From positions 9,043,608 to 9,107,607 of the forward strand of contig NC_088299.1 of the NCBI RefSeq assembly GCF_032854445.1: a stretch of 64,000 bases of DNA, given 5' to 3'. This document shows positions 52,481 through 64,000 of the stretch, one piece after another. The position numbers were made by a program, and so were the translations under genes. Every line of letters begins with the position of its first letter. Within the stretch, counting starts at the first letter, position 1. Below the pieces are notes generated by a model. That model was not told the origin of the DNA. It worked only from the letters and a program-made list of their open reading frames with translations, and did no database searches. The stretch is from Liolophura sinensis (lineage: Eukaryota > Mollusca > Polyplacophora > Chitonida > Chitonidae).

Positions 52481-55400
52481 TATAAGTGACTGAATGGGAA
52501 ATTCCCGCCTGTGTCAAGACGGTTTAAAGCTGTGAACTTATTTAGCAGAAATGATATCTTATACTCAGGAATAGGCCGGAACATTCGATTCGGACGCGTT
52601 GAAAGATAAATTTACATATAGGTCGTGCCTCAGTAAATAGAGCGCAAGCTTGCATACCAAGTGTCTGGTGTCAGTCACTTGTTTGCTTTCATATTCGACA
52701 TAAAAGGCAGTACCAATTTATCTGCGTATGTCACACAGACATCACCATAAAGTTGGGCGTGGTCTTCAGCGATGTTGGAAGCTATATGTCGAGAATATCT
52801 GAGGTTCTCTTCATATCTCTTCATTATCACATCCGGATTATTTGCAGAGAACTGACTTCAACCCATGTTTTGTTTTGGTGGCAAAGACTATGGTTTTATA
52901 TGTACCCTAAATTACCTAAAATTTCGCCCACACAAATGCTGTTTAGAGGCAAGTAAATGTCACAAAATATTATTTTTGGTGCTGAAACTTGCAATTTTCA
53001 AGTATAATATCATCCGATGTTCCACGCAAACCTCAAAACATCTTTCTAAACTGAATAGAACTCTCAGAATCAAGAAAAATAGCAGTTAGTCATCGACAAA
53101 ATTTATAGTCATTTAGGGTATTAGTCAAACATGGCAAGACTCTGGTATTTTGAATGTTTTTTACCCCGTAATTTGCAATGTACTGTTTACAGACAGATCG
53201 TGATAATTCGAGTTTTTTAAAGTGCTGGAGAGTACTAGTCGCATTCTTCACTATACAGAGCACAAGTTAATCGCATGGATCGAGCCACGTGTTTTTCTTG
53301 GATCAGTTTATATGCTCTTCCAACTTCAATATGTAACTAGATGGAAATACTGGAGTTTCATTGAATCAAGTATATTCAAACGAAGCAGACTGGCACTTGT
53401 GTGTGGTGATTTCAACTAAACAGAAATTTCTTAAAAAGGATACTTTAGATCTAGCCCTAGAACAGCCTCTTTCTAGCTCCTGGCGGCCTTGGTTTGTATT
53501 TGGAATATTGGCGCGTGGCAGTACCTTGGTATGACTGATTTATACCACAACAAGATGGCGTCTACGAAAATGGTAATTATTATTTCAGGTGTTTAAAATG
53601 TACCGGAAGACATTAACTCCACAACTGACTGGAGTATTCCGGTCCAGTTCTTCCCTAGAGCAAGAAAGCCATGTATTGTAAGGTGCTGGACACCAAGGGG
53701 GACTTACTCCTGTTGCTGCTTAAATTTCTGGGGTTATTTTTGTTGTTGTTTTTTTTTTAAAATTATTTTTGTCTTTGTTTTTTGGGGGTTTTTTCTTAGT
53801 CTAGAATAATGTGGAATAATGTTTAGAATTTTTGTAACCGCCCATACCGCTTTGGTGTAAATTAGTCCCATCATGCCATGAGATTGGCGCAAGGCAATAT
53901 CTCAAACACCAACCAACGATCAAAACACTTGACTGACTCCAGATAAGCAGACTTTGGCTCCATTAAAAGATTGTTTCCTCTGACTGATTTGTCAGCCCAG
54001 TACAGATTTATACGGGCGTGAAATAAAGTTTTAGATACTTTTGGATTTGTCGCATCGGTCATTATACTCTTCTCGACTAGAAAACTGCTGACTGTTTTAA
54101 AAATGGCCTACATTTAGACAACTGTCTTCGATTACATTTATATATATATGTACGTAATTTTAAGAAATTGTGATGCTAATTTTAGTAATGAAACGGTTCT
54201 TTGGGAATGTAAATTTCAATTTTGTTTCAACGGTTGACGTCCTGAACTGCTTGGTACTTCGCCTATCATATAAGACAGTGTGTTGACAATGAGAGGGTTC
54301 CTATACTAAACGATACGGCGGAGGAAATATTCTAGCTCGTATGACTGTAGTCTTATCGCTATAATAAAAGAAAAATAAGATGCCCAGGTAAATTTGGCTC
54401 CGAATAACGATTGGAATTGTATGTCTCACTACTTCTTTTCTGACTTGATATCAGATGTTAAAAATGCTGCAGAAGGTGAAATAATCGGAAAAACGCCTAA
54501 TTATTCTGTGCAAGATAAGATAATTGAAAATCCAAATGGTTGGATGCTGGCTGTATGTGGCATAAAAACTGTCAAACCACGGATTCCAACATAATGACAG
54601 TCGTTTTCTTCAAATATTTTCAATAAGAAAACTGTGATCGATTCCCTGAATCTGGATATTTTTCTGCTTACAAACGACTTTTTATCAATGAGCTATGATA
54701 ATCTTGTGTAGATTTTGCTGTGAAACTTCTTCGCCTCAACAAAAAAAGCTTGTCAGGCTAAATAGTATTAATCGAGTAGAATTTTCCTTGATTCTTAAAT
54801 TTTTTTTAGAACTTATGACAAATCTATGTATCAATCCACATGTATAAATTTTAATATGCCTACATTAATGCGCCGTAGGAGATATTTTAATCTGATGTTT
54901 TCAATGATATTTTTATCGAGTTCAGACTGGATTGTCCAGCTATCCCAAACTGTTTTATCCACCAAAGAGCCACATCAATCTTTGAAGCACCAGCATTTTT
55001 GATCGCGCTCACACATTTCTTGATAGTGTGCAGTATACAGATATTAACTTATTTAACTCTTTACCAGTTTCAAAAAATATGCAATGAAAATATTTCAGTT
55101 TCAGTGCATTTTAAAGAATGAGCTGAGTTTTACATATACGTTTTAATATGATCTTATTGTATAACATTGTTTTTGAATAATATAATATTTTTGTTTGGAT
55201 CTATGGGGTTACTTTATCATGAATGTTATTATATTTTTGTATAGCATTATTATTATTTTATTATATAATCCAATATAATATTTTATATTATTTATGTTAT
55301 TATTTTTCTTACTTTAGCTTTTGTTAGGAGTATTTTGCAAACTGCGTTTTATGTACTTTGTCTATTACCTTATGAATGCTATCAGCTCCCATATTGGCCC

Positions 55401-55608
55401 ATTGTGTCTGCGATGTTCATCGGTATAAAAAAAACGCCAGCTTCGTGGAGCATGTAGACAGTCTTCTGTCATTTCTGTACATGCCGGCCCAGTGGGTGCG
55501 CAACAGTTTGATTGAGATATGAGCGCGTTAAATAGTAATACCGACAAGCAAATATCCAGGCGAACGGAAGTTGCTTGCAGAGATTAATCTCGGAATGAGT
55601 GGATATGT
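52481..55608. other. Copy B intergenic stretch
   Basis: It equals 691-4338 of copy A minus the 545-bp insertion. No gene recognised; the T-rich tract near 53740-53795 differs in length from A. Confidence 0.5.
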
Positions 55609-56709
55609 TTAACTCATTCACTCCGACGCATGGATCAGGCAGCATGTACAGCGCTCTGTCTCAACCCGAGGTGCGAGTATATCCGCCCGGCCGATAAACC
55701 TCATTTCCCGAGGAGCAGCTAAACCCGGATATGACACCACTTCTTACTGGGTGCATATTTTGCTTTCAAATGTTTTGTTCAAGTATAAATCAATCAAAAC
55801 ACACCTGTCTTGATGTCTTAGGCTTGTATTTACTAGTATTTTGGCGGTTTTTATAGGTTTGAATGCCTAACCACAACAAAATTAGAACCTATTTTTCGAG
55901 TCGCACACACTTGAGTGTCAACATGTCTTTGTTGGCCGGGCCGAGCGAAGAAGAGGATTGTTTAGGCTTCACAACCGATGTCTGCTGACAGGGAATGTGA
56001 CACTGAATCAGATATAAGTCTATCAGAAAGTGAATCTGATGACGATGACATTGTTTTGTTTTGTGTTTAACATTTATTCTGAAAGGAGTGTAGATCGGAA
56101 CTGAATATCACTGACCAATGATTCTGTCCCGCTGTGTCACGTGATAGAATCTAGGGCAACTACTGACCAATGAACGACGAATGCCTTCGGCGAAAAAATG
56201 TTTTGGTATTTTTGCGTACCTGAAGTGAAAAAAAAAACGACAGACTATAGTACAGCTCTATTCAACACTTCAACCAAGCCACGATAGATAACTGGTTTCT
56301 CTGTATTACCTCAAAGTTTGATGACACACACTTTTATTCAGAAAAGCGGGGGTTATGTACAGAAATTCGCGTATCATCACCTCCAAAATTACGATACTTT
56401 TCGCTTGTGTGGCATTTTCTGTGAATGTTCAGTTCGATAATCCCATTTTATAGATGTCTTTATGAATGTACGTCCACAACTACACTAATGTTTTACAAGA
56501 TTACGTTGAATAAACATAAGTGACAAAATCCAACCAGCTTTGGAATGCTAAAATAGAAATAGTCACTCGCCGTCACATTATAAGGTCACACAGAGGCAAG
56601 TACGGCCGTTGAGGCTGATCGCTGACGCCTATTCGGGCGGAAGGCAGGCACAGCTACAGCCCACCGCTGTAATGGCGACTGCATCGGGTTGTAGGAGTCA
56701 ATGAGTTAA
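55609..56709 (+). mobile_element. piggyBac-like non-autonomous element (copy B)
   Basis: TTAA is intact at both ends (55609-55612 and 56706-56709), followed inward by CTCATTCACTCC and, on the other strand, CTCATTGACTCC. Same 1,101-bp length as copy A. The transposase remnant lies at 55923-56070. Confidence 0.72.
55923..56070 (+). pseudogene. piggyBac-like transposase N-terminus remnant (copy B)
   Basis: Same two overlapping frames as in copy A (MSLLAGPSEEEDCLGF, then the acidic TESDISLSESESDDDD frame), with one Ser-to-Leu change in the first. The frameshift is shared, so it predates the duplication. Confidence 0.45.
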
Positions 56710-59700
56710 AGTCTCTGCCATGAAATACTGGAACAAGTGGTGGCAAGCAGCTGGGAGACAATTTTGACGAGTGATTTACTAGCTTCCAGCTTAGCGCCAC
56801 TCTTTTGGACGCGTACATTTGTCTTTGAAGTGGGTGTGATTATTTTATTACTTTCTCGGTCTGCTCCTCGTCGCTATACGTGTCTTCGAACTCGTTTTGA
56901 TACGCAACATTGGTAATGACGGTGTGGATAAACTTTGAGCACCCAGAATACGCGGTAGACAGAACCGTTCTGTGAACAGGTCGTTACATTATTCCAGAAG
57001 GACAAACAACTTCCCTCATTGTTGAAAATACCAAGGACCGAAGAAACAAACTCGTGCAACTCAATAGATAATCTTTGCTTCTTTTGTTCATAATACAACA
57101 AACATGACCCATTCACAGATGTGAATTGGTTAAGTTCATGTGTGACATTTTGACCAATAAAAAATATTTTTAATGTTGTATTATGTGGAAAATATTATCT
57201 GCTGTACATGGGATAGAGGAACACTGCTTTTATTTTAACAACCGGAAGCAATGTTCAACTATGGCAATACTTCGACGGGTTCTTTAGGTCTTTAAAATGA
57301 ATTAATCCCTCAAGATTATCTGGTAAATCCACCTTTGTATGTATGTGCTTATGTACACTTGTGTGTACCAAATTCAGAGCAAACCCCAGAGATGTGACTT
57401 GGTGATGTCTCTGTGTGACATACCCACGAAAGAACCGTGTCTTTAACTTCCAGGGTAAGAACCAGTATTTAAACCATTGTTACCGTTGTTAAACCAATTA
57501 CAAAGATTTGAAGCTGAATTAAATCCAGTAAACACAAAAGATTCACTGTCCTGAACGATCTACAACCGAGCGCTAAGCAATTTCCGTCACCTACTTGGGC
57601 GAACGTTTCATATCTTGTATAACGCACCTGTTCTATAACAATCGAAAGGATTATTTAACCATGACAATAATTGGACTACAATGTACAAGCCATGTCACAC
57701 ACGGGCACCAGCGCCACATATTCCTGCTTTTTTCTATCCAAAGTTAAGTTTGGTTAAATTTACTTGCTTGTGAATCCGCGCCCGTCGGTATATGAGCGCC
57801 AAAGCATTCTTCACTGATGGTAATCACAACTGCGTGCGGGGTAATGAAGCATTACTCGAGTGTTGGCGGAAAAAATGCATAAAACCATCTTCATTAACTA
57901 TCGACTTTAATTATCATACTTTCAGATTTATGTTCCTTTTGAGACAATACACAGTTTTTTTTTAAGATTACAAAAACTATGTATAATAATCCTTTAAGTA
58001 AATCTGCAAGTTTGCCACTTTCTAAATAAGATGGCTATTTATACATTTTTGTTTATCTGTAAAATTGTGAAAAATATGGTGAAAGTGGTCAGCTACCGAC
58101 TTTTGTGATTAAAGATATATGATGTGGCCATATAAAACTACAAGAAAGTCTATCACCTTTCCTCTTGGGGCGTAAAAATGGCTTTAAGCTGCAGTTGTCG
58201 GAAAGCACCGGCTGGTCAGTCTGGAAATGAAGTGGATAACTGTGAAAACGACTTTGTTTGGGGTGAGAGTCCGAATTTCCGACCATTAATGGAAAATGAG
58301 CATAAAACAGAGGGTTTATTAGCAAGTATAAAATATGTCTCAGAAGTGAGAATTTTCGTGCTCATTTTTAGCAAATCATTCTTTATTTTCCGAATATTGC
58401 TTCGAATTTTTCCATACTTTTTGCCCTTTTACATAGTCATATGAGTGTTGTATATTTTCGTTTAATAAACATTTTTACATTTTCGGTGAGATTTTTACAA
58501 ATGTAGGCGATTTTTCAAAACTGGGCTTACTATGATTAGTGAGGTCTCGTGCTCGAGTCTTTTGGCTCATTTGGCGGCGGCCTTATGTCAGAGAATTTGA
58601 CAAGAGCCTGGCAAACGACGGCGCATAGGTTCCTCCAGACTACACACAGTTTCCCATATGCAGGCGTAAATTACATGAGACATTATACCAAAAATATCCG
58701 AGAGATTATCTCTGGCTCCAGGATGATCTAGCTGTATTAGGCTTAAGTCAGGCTTTGTTAGAAAAAGTTTAACGTCTGAAAAAGCTTAAAGCTTGAAAAC
58801 ATTAAGGATTTTTATTTGAATACTACGACTTATCTTAGACGGGAATGTCCATCTTTGTTCAGGAATAATACGACATGTTAACACTACGTCTGATTTAAAT
58901 CCTTAACCAGCTTTGTGAGCCAGGGTCTGCATTTACCGAGCAACTTAAGTCACAAAAAGGGTTTTAAAAGCCTAAATGAGAATAGGAAAGAACTAAAACT
59001 GTGGTTGGTACAATGATCTACAGTAAAGGATCAGTGTACACATTTTACACTCTCTAGAGCAAAAACATTTAGCTTTAGCTGTGAAATTTTCCTTAAGTCT
59101 GAAGACTTTTGTAAAATATAGACCTTGGGACAAGTGTTTTTATCACAAGTTTATGGAATTGGTGAATTTCACAAGCTTAAGCAGGAAGTCCAAACAGTTG
59201 TGTGGCCACGAACTCCATCTTAACCACATCTCGTGTGGAAGGTAGAGTTTGCCTATACCGGTACTGGATGTCCATAAGACGTGCTTGAAACTGTCTCTGT
59301 ATTATTGTATGGATGGCTGAGCAATCATCTTGTATACTTAACTCCACAAATCAATAGAATGCTGTTAAGCTTATGTTCGTAAATTTACATCATTGACTAT
59401 AGGTTATCTAGGCATATTGCTGACCCTCCCCGTCGTAAGCATTCTCTATAGACCTAACCTAAGGTTCACCTGTCTTCCTTAAACCTATGGGTTTGCTAAC
59501 TAATGATTATTTAGCACGTATCTTTCTTATGGCCTCTCCGTCCTCCTCACCTCCCCAGGGCCTTCGTGGTGAAAAGAAAACTCAGCACACTCGGTAAACT
59601 TGGAGAATAAGGCAAGTATCCCGGTACCTGCTAGCGTCCGCTGAACAGTTTTCCAATTTTAACTAATCTTTGTTTATTTTAGTTGTTTCTAAAAGGGTCT

Positions 59701-59889
59701 GCTTCCTGTTTGTGTTGATTTTGGGTGTTAGCGTTCCTAATTCTGACAGGGATGATCTCGCCACTGTGTGTGACAGAAATACTGTTAATGTGGCTTAATT
59801 TAACCTTTAATCATTAATCCATTTTTGATTTCATCCATTCATTCATTCATTCACTCGTTCATTCATTCATTCCTCTCTGTCCTAACATA
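56710..59889. other. Copy B intergenic stretch
   Basis: It equals 5440-8895 of copy A without the 300-bp insertion (junction near 58523). A (CATT)n tract lies at 59832-59873. No gene recognised. Confidence 0.5.
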
Positions 59890-61408
59890 AACTGATGACC
59901 AAAAGAAACTTTACCAGGAGTTCAAATCAATACGTTTTGCCAAAGCAAAAACAAGATTACTGAAGTTCAGTATATTGAAAAGACCAATGACCTTAGGTAT
60001 TGAAAGTCTTGAGTAAGCACGGACAAAGCAGCCCTCAAATCATTTTACAAGTGAACAAACAGAGCTGGGCGGAAAAATAGCCATTCCATCTTGGTTAACA
60101 ATGGGCAGAGTATACAAAAAGTTTATTATTGTTAAAAAAGCAGTCAATATCAAAACCAATCTATATTGCGTGTGACCACCCCTTGCTTCAATGCATGCAA
60201 AAACTCTCCGACGCATAGAAAAAGGCAATCATCTGATGAGATGACGTGGTATTCGCTGCCATTCATCTTAGAGAGCGAACGCCAGTTCTTGTCGGTTGGC
60301 TGCAAGGTTTTGCCGTTGTCTTACTCGACGACCCATGATATCCCAAAGGTGTTCTATAGGGGACATATCTGGGCAACGTGCAGACCACGGCACAACGTTG
60401 ACATCTTTGGCGTCCAGGAAGTTCTGCACAACTCGAGCTCTATGAGGTCTGGCGTTGCCATGCTGGTACAGGACATCACGTGGCTGCTGTTGAAGGAATG
60501 GGAGGACGTCATGACGTAGAATTTCATCCACGTAACGTTGAGCTGTTAGGTTCCCGTAGATGATGACCAGTGGTGTCCGTTCCTCTCCACATATCCCACC
60601 CCACACCATCACGCTGCCGCCACCAAACGGTACCATCTCCTGGACGCATGATACAGCCGTTCGTTCGCGACGGTAAACTCGCTGTCTGCCATCGGCTCGG
60701 AACAGGCAGAAGCAGCCTTCATCCGTGAAAACAACAAGTCGCCAATCACGTCGCTGTCAACGGCGAAAAATTCGAGCCCATCGCAACATCTGTCGACGAT
60801 GTTCGGCTGTCAACAACTGCCCTCTGAATGGTCGATAGGCCCTAATTCCGTGAGCCATAGGTCACATGGACAGGATGTGCCGTCTGATCCGGTGACCTAA
60901 GGCATTGATTGACGACGGCGTCACTGTCAGGAAGCGGTTCCTCAGGTGTAAAGTGTGCAGGTACCTGTCTTCTCTGGGCGTAGTTACCCTAGGCCTGCCT
61001 GTTATTGGCCTGTCCGATGTCTGCCTGTAAGGTTGCACCAAGTTTGACACAATTACACGAGAGCAGCCGAAGGCCCTTGCAATGTGGGCATGGGTGGCTC
61101 CATGTATACCATACCCAGGGTCAATCGAGTCATCGCTTTGGTGGGTTTTAGTCAGTGTGCAAGTCCAGCACACTGTGTGTAACGTTTTTATACACTTATT
61201 ACATGTGCAGTTGCGCCATCGATGGGTCACGTGTTTTTTCAACTTTCTTTGTTGTTTCAAAACAAATTGGTGTGGGCGTATATGACGCTTGTCGCACATG
61301 GGAATATGCTTCGTACAATGTTTTCCTACAAAAATTTGGTATTAATTTGCTGAAAAGGCTGGTTAAATTTAACTGACGGAGTTGAAAAGTTTCTTTTGGC
61401 CGTCAGTT
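59890..61408 (-). mobile_element. Tc1/mariner element (copy B), inactive
   Basis: TA at 59888-59889 and 61409-61410 flanks inverted ends aactgatgaccaaaagaaac and aactgacggccaaaagaaac. Same insertion as 8896-10404. Confidence 0.9.
60268..61173 (-). pseudogene. Tc1-type transposase pseudogene (copy B)
   Basis: It keeps the helix-turn-helix region, VFTDEG (first Asp, with the family-typical Glu kept) and SPIEHLWD. The second catalytic Asp is changed to Gly (HGNARPH). Unlike copy A it has no frameshift between the two in-frame TGA stops, which both copies share. It cannot make an active transposase. Confidence 0.88.
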
Positions 61409-61534
61409 TACATGGCTCCCCGTAATTACAGGAATTATCTTCTAACATGCTAAGTTTAAAATGTCACAGGTTTCCAGAAAATAGGAATCCGAAATACCTC
61501 CTTGGCTAAATCATAAAGAACCTGATGCCTTCTT

Positions 61535-61740
<206 letters not shown>

Positions 61741-61827
61741 TTAGGGTTTTACGTTGTGGTTTAGAATTTTTCTTCCTTGACGGTGTAAGAATTTTTCAGT
61801 CATATGGTGACTATTAACTTTATTAGG

Positions 61828-62117
61828 TGTGTGCACATGTACTGTGTCGTCTTATGACACGGAGAGTCCATGACGCCAAACTGCTGCCGCCCCTGAAGTA
61901 TCATGCGGAAGACAATATACATGACACCCCACCCAGTCACAGTATTTTGACACCGGGCCAGTCCTGTTTCTTTGATCTGACCTCTCAGTGCAGAGCGCCA
62001 AGCGAGACAGCAACAAGCCTTCGTTTGAGAATCACGTTCACGCTTGCACGGATGTTACATCAAAAACCGGCTTTTGCTCATTTGCGTGACACATCACTGT
62101 GCCGTCGGTCGGTTTGA
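61828..62117 (+). repeat. Dispersed repeat family R1 (copy B)
   Basis: Counterpart of 10830-11120, with an 8-base extra segment (acacggag) near 61857. Confidence 0.55.
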
Positions 62118-62681
62118 CAAATGAGAAAATGCCTGAAACTATTCAAGATAGGTGAACTCTGTTACTCTCTGTCGTAACCTTATATACTTGCTTTACTCTA
62201 AGAAAATAATCCTTTAAAGTTGAGATTTAAAAATGTCTGCAGTAGGAGTGGTGCTAGGATGTAGCCTGTTATTGCAGCATATTATCCTGTTCAATATAAC
62301 ACAGGTATTTATTAATTTAAAAATGAAAACTGTATTAGACAAATATCACCTTGAAAATGACACAGTATTGCGTTATAACAACAGAAGACATTCTGGTATC
62401 ACTCGGTCAACATAACGTAGTTAGGTTTTGTAATGTAGTTGTGTACCCCGTTCATCCCGTATGCATTTCAGCTTGTAGAAATGACACACAGTCTTTTCGA
62501 TTCAGTAATTAGATGTACAGTATTTGATCGGAAGATAAAGAATTTCAGAAATGCGTGTGCACACGAAGATGCTCTGCAAAAGCTCGTGGTGTTCTAGAAT
62601 CACGAAATGTAATAAAACTATTATAATGTGGGTCGAAATTTCAACCTATAATGTAACATTGTCACATTATGGGTAGCATGT
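62118..62681. other. Copy B spacer before the minisatellite
   Basis: Counterpart of 11121-11707, with a deletion of about 47 bp near 62160. No gene recognised. Confidence 0.5.
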
Positions 62682-63103
62682 GATGCCCATAGTGCAATCT
62701 ACTGCATTACACTATTGGTAGTGATACCCATAGTGTAATCTGCTGCATTACACTGTTGGTAGTGATACCCATAGTGTAATCTGCTGCATTACACTGTTGG
62801 TAGTGATACCCATAGTGCAATCTACTGCATTACACTGTTGGTAGTGATACCCATAGTGCAATCTACTGCATTACACTATTGGTAGTGATACCCATAGTGT
62901 AATCTGCTGCATTACACTGTTGGTAGTGATACCCATAGTGTAATCTGCTGCATTACACTGTTGGTAGTGATACCCATAGTGCAATCTACTGCATTACACT
63001 ATTGGTAGTGATACCCATAGTGTTACCCATAGTGTAATCTGCTGCATTACACTGTTGGTAGTGATACCCATAGTGTAATCTACTACATTACACTGATGGT
63101 AGT
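62682..63103 (+). repeat. 41-bp minisatellite, 10 units (copy B)
   Basis: Ten units of 41 bp, the ninth with a 12-bp internal duplication. With C for caatctactg units and T for taatctgctg units, the order reads C T T C C T T C T T, i.e. a four-unit block repeated. Copy A has only C T T T. Confidence 0.95.
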
Positions 63104-63349
63104 GATTACCCAGTTTATGGCTATTAATATCACAAAATGTATTTACTTCTGGCTAATATATTAGTGCGAATAAAATACTGTTTACAAATAGTTTGACAAC
63201 TCTATGCATTTGGTAGAATTTGCTGTTAAATAGACATGTGGTTACAAGGAGCTAAAGAGCTTTTTCAAATACATAACTCCATCGAGCACCATTGGAAGGC
63301 AAGAGACCTATTTAATCCCGCTTTGTATAAAGATCCCAGTTTCGTCGAC

Positions 63350-63460
63350 CAAAATACTAACCGCCGTCGTATAAGTGAAATATTCATGAGTACGACAGAA
63401 ATGAATTTAGGTAAATAAATAAATAAGTAATAAGTAAATAAATAAATAAATAAATAAAAG
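63350..63460 (+). repeat. SINE 3' domain with AAAT tail (copy B)
   Basis: Counterpart of 12120-12236 with a shorter AAAT run. Confidence 0.75.
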
Positions 63461-63599
63461 ACTAAGACTTGTCAATGTGACTTCGTGATTCTATACAGTC
63501 TGACCAGGAAGCCCACCTGGCCTACCCAGCTTTAGACCGTCATCACCTAATCTTATTATACTGTTATATACTAGTATATACTTGCCCTAATTATTTATT

Positions 63600-63945
63600 T
63601 AGTAGTTGTTTAACGCCACATTCAATATATTTCCCACCTAAGCGATGGCTGTGAGTTTAAAGGGTGGGGGAAACTGGGCCGCCTAAGGTAAACCACCATC
63701 CTTGGACAGGTCACTGACGAACTTTCCCACATGGGATTTACAGATATGCACATCATGTTGGTGTAAGATAAGTAATTTTCAACGAACCGTATGTGCAAAC
63801 GGCTACAAGATCGTTGTCGGCTGCATATTGTCACGAAGGCCTCCTGAACTTGTTTCTAGCTGGACGTTTACTAATTCCCGGCCCAAAGCCCGGTTTGATC
63901 CAGTACCTTGTATTTTCTTGCAATTTTGTTTTTTCCCCTAACTTT
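63600..63945 (-). repeat. Second SINE-like dispersed repeat (copy B)
   Basis: Counterpart of 12376-12715; it keeps ggtcactgacgaactttccc and the cacatgggattta block slightly better than copy A. Confidence 0.45.
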
Positions 63946-64000
63946 CTTGATTTCCGTTGAAACCATAATCTTCGTTTTAGAGTTCCGTTTTCTGTATCCG

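Overview
This is a eukaryotic, repeat-rich window from an animal genome, most likely a mollusc or other lophotrochozoan. The evidence is several copies of a tRNA-derived SINE with an (AAAT)n tail whose conserved 3' domain I know from molluscs, an animal-type GT10 fucosyltransferase, a CIDE-N domain exon, and Gmr1-like, Tc1, piggyBac-like, Penelope-type and Polinton-derived sequences. The phylum assignment rests on remembered repeat families and is an inference.

Layout. (1) Positions 1-12775 and 45317-64000 are two diverged copies (A and B) of one block, about 96-98% identical by eye outside indels. Both carry the same 1.1-kb piggyBac-like element, a dead Tc1 element, a GT microsatellite, a 41-bp palindromic minisatellite (4 units in A, 10 in B) and SINE pieces. 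A has two private insertions (about 545 and 300 bp). B has a private LTR retrotransposon. Either this is a tandem duplication of about 45 kb or two haplotypes were assembled end to end. (2) 12776-19935 is unique and holds the only clear full-length host gene, a single-coding-exon alpha-1,3-fucosyltransferase (15112-16413), among SINEs and a 20-bp minisatellite. (3) 19936-24480 is a heavily mutated LINE, followed by a broken SGNH hydrolase and a small C2H2 zinc-finger gene. (4) 28900-43033 is a nested stack: a Penelope-type reverse transcriptase gene (minus strand) split by a Gmr1-like LTR retrotransposon (29426-42048), whose 5' LTR is in turn split by an apparently intact LINE (35632-41980). 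That LINE begins with the 5' leader and first 11 codons of histone H4. (5) 43034-45316 holds the tail of a Polinton-type integrase, a piggyBac-related repeat, a CIDE-N exon and a SINE.

Most notable: the two LTR retrotransposons (29426-42048 and 46146-52252) have Gmr1-type order (gag-protease-integrase-RNase H) but both lack the whole catalytic reverse transcriptase domain at the same in-frame junction. Each has nearly identical LTRs, its own 4-bp target duplication, a tRNA-Pro-like primer site and a polypurine tract. This looks like a polymerase-less family that recently moved using a polymerase supplied in trans. The histone-H4/LINE chimera, with a 3' double hairpin and a C20 tail, is the second item worth follow-up.

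Host genes are few: the fucosyltransferase, one CIDE-N exon of a larger gene and possibly the C2H2 gene. Everything else recognisable is mobile or repetitive DNA. No rRNA genes, stand-alone tRNA genes or CRISPR arrays were seen.
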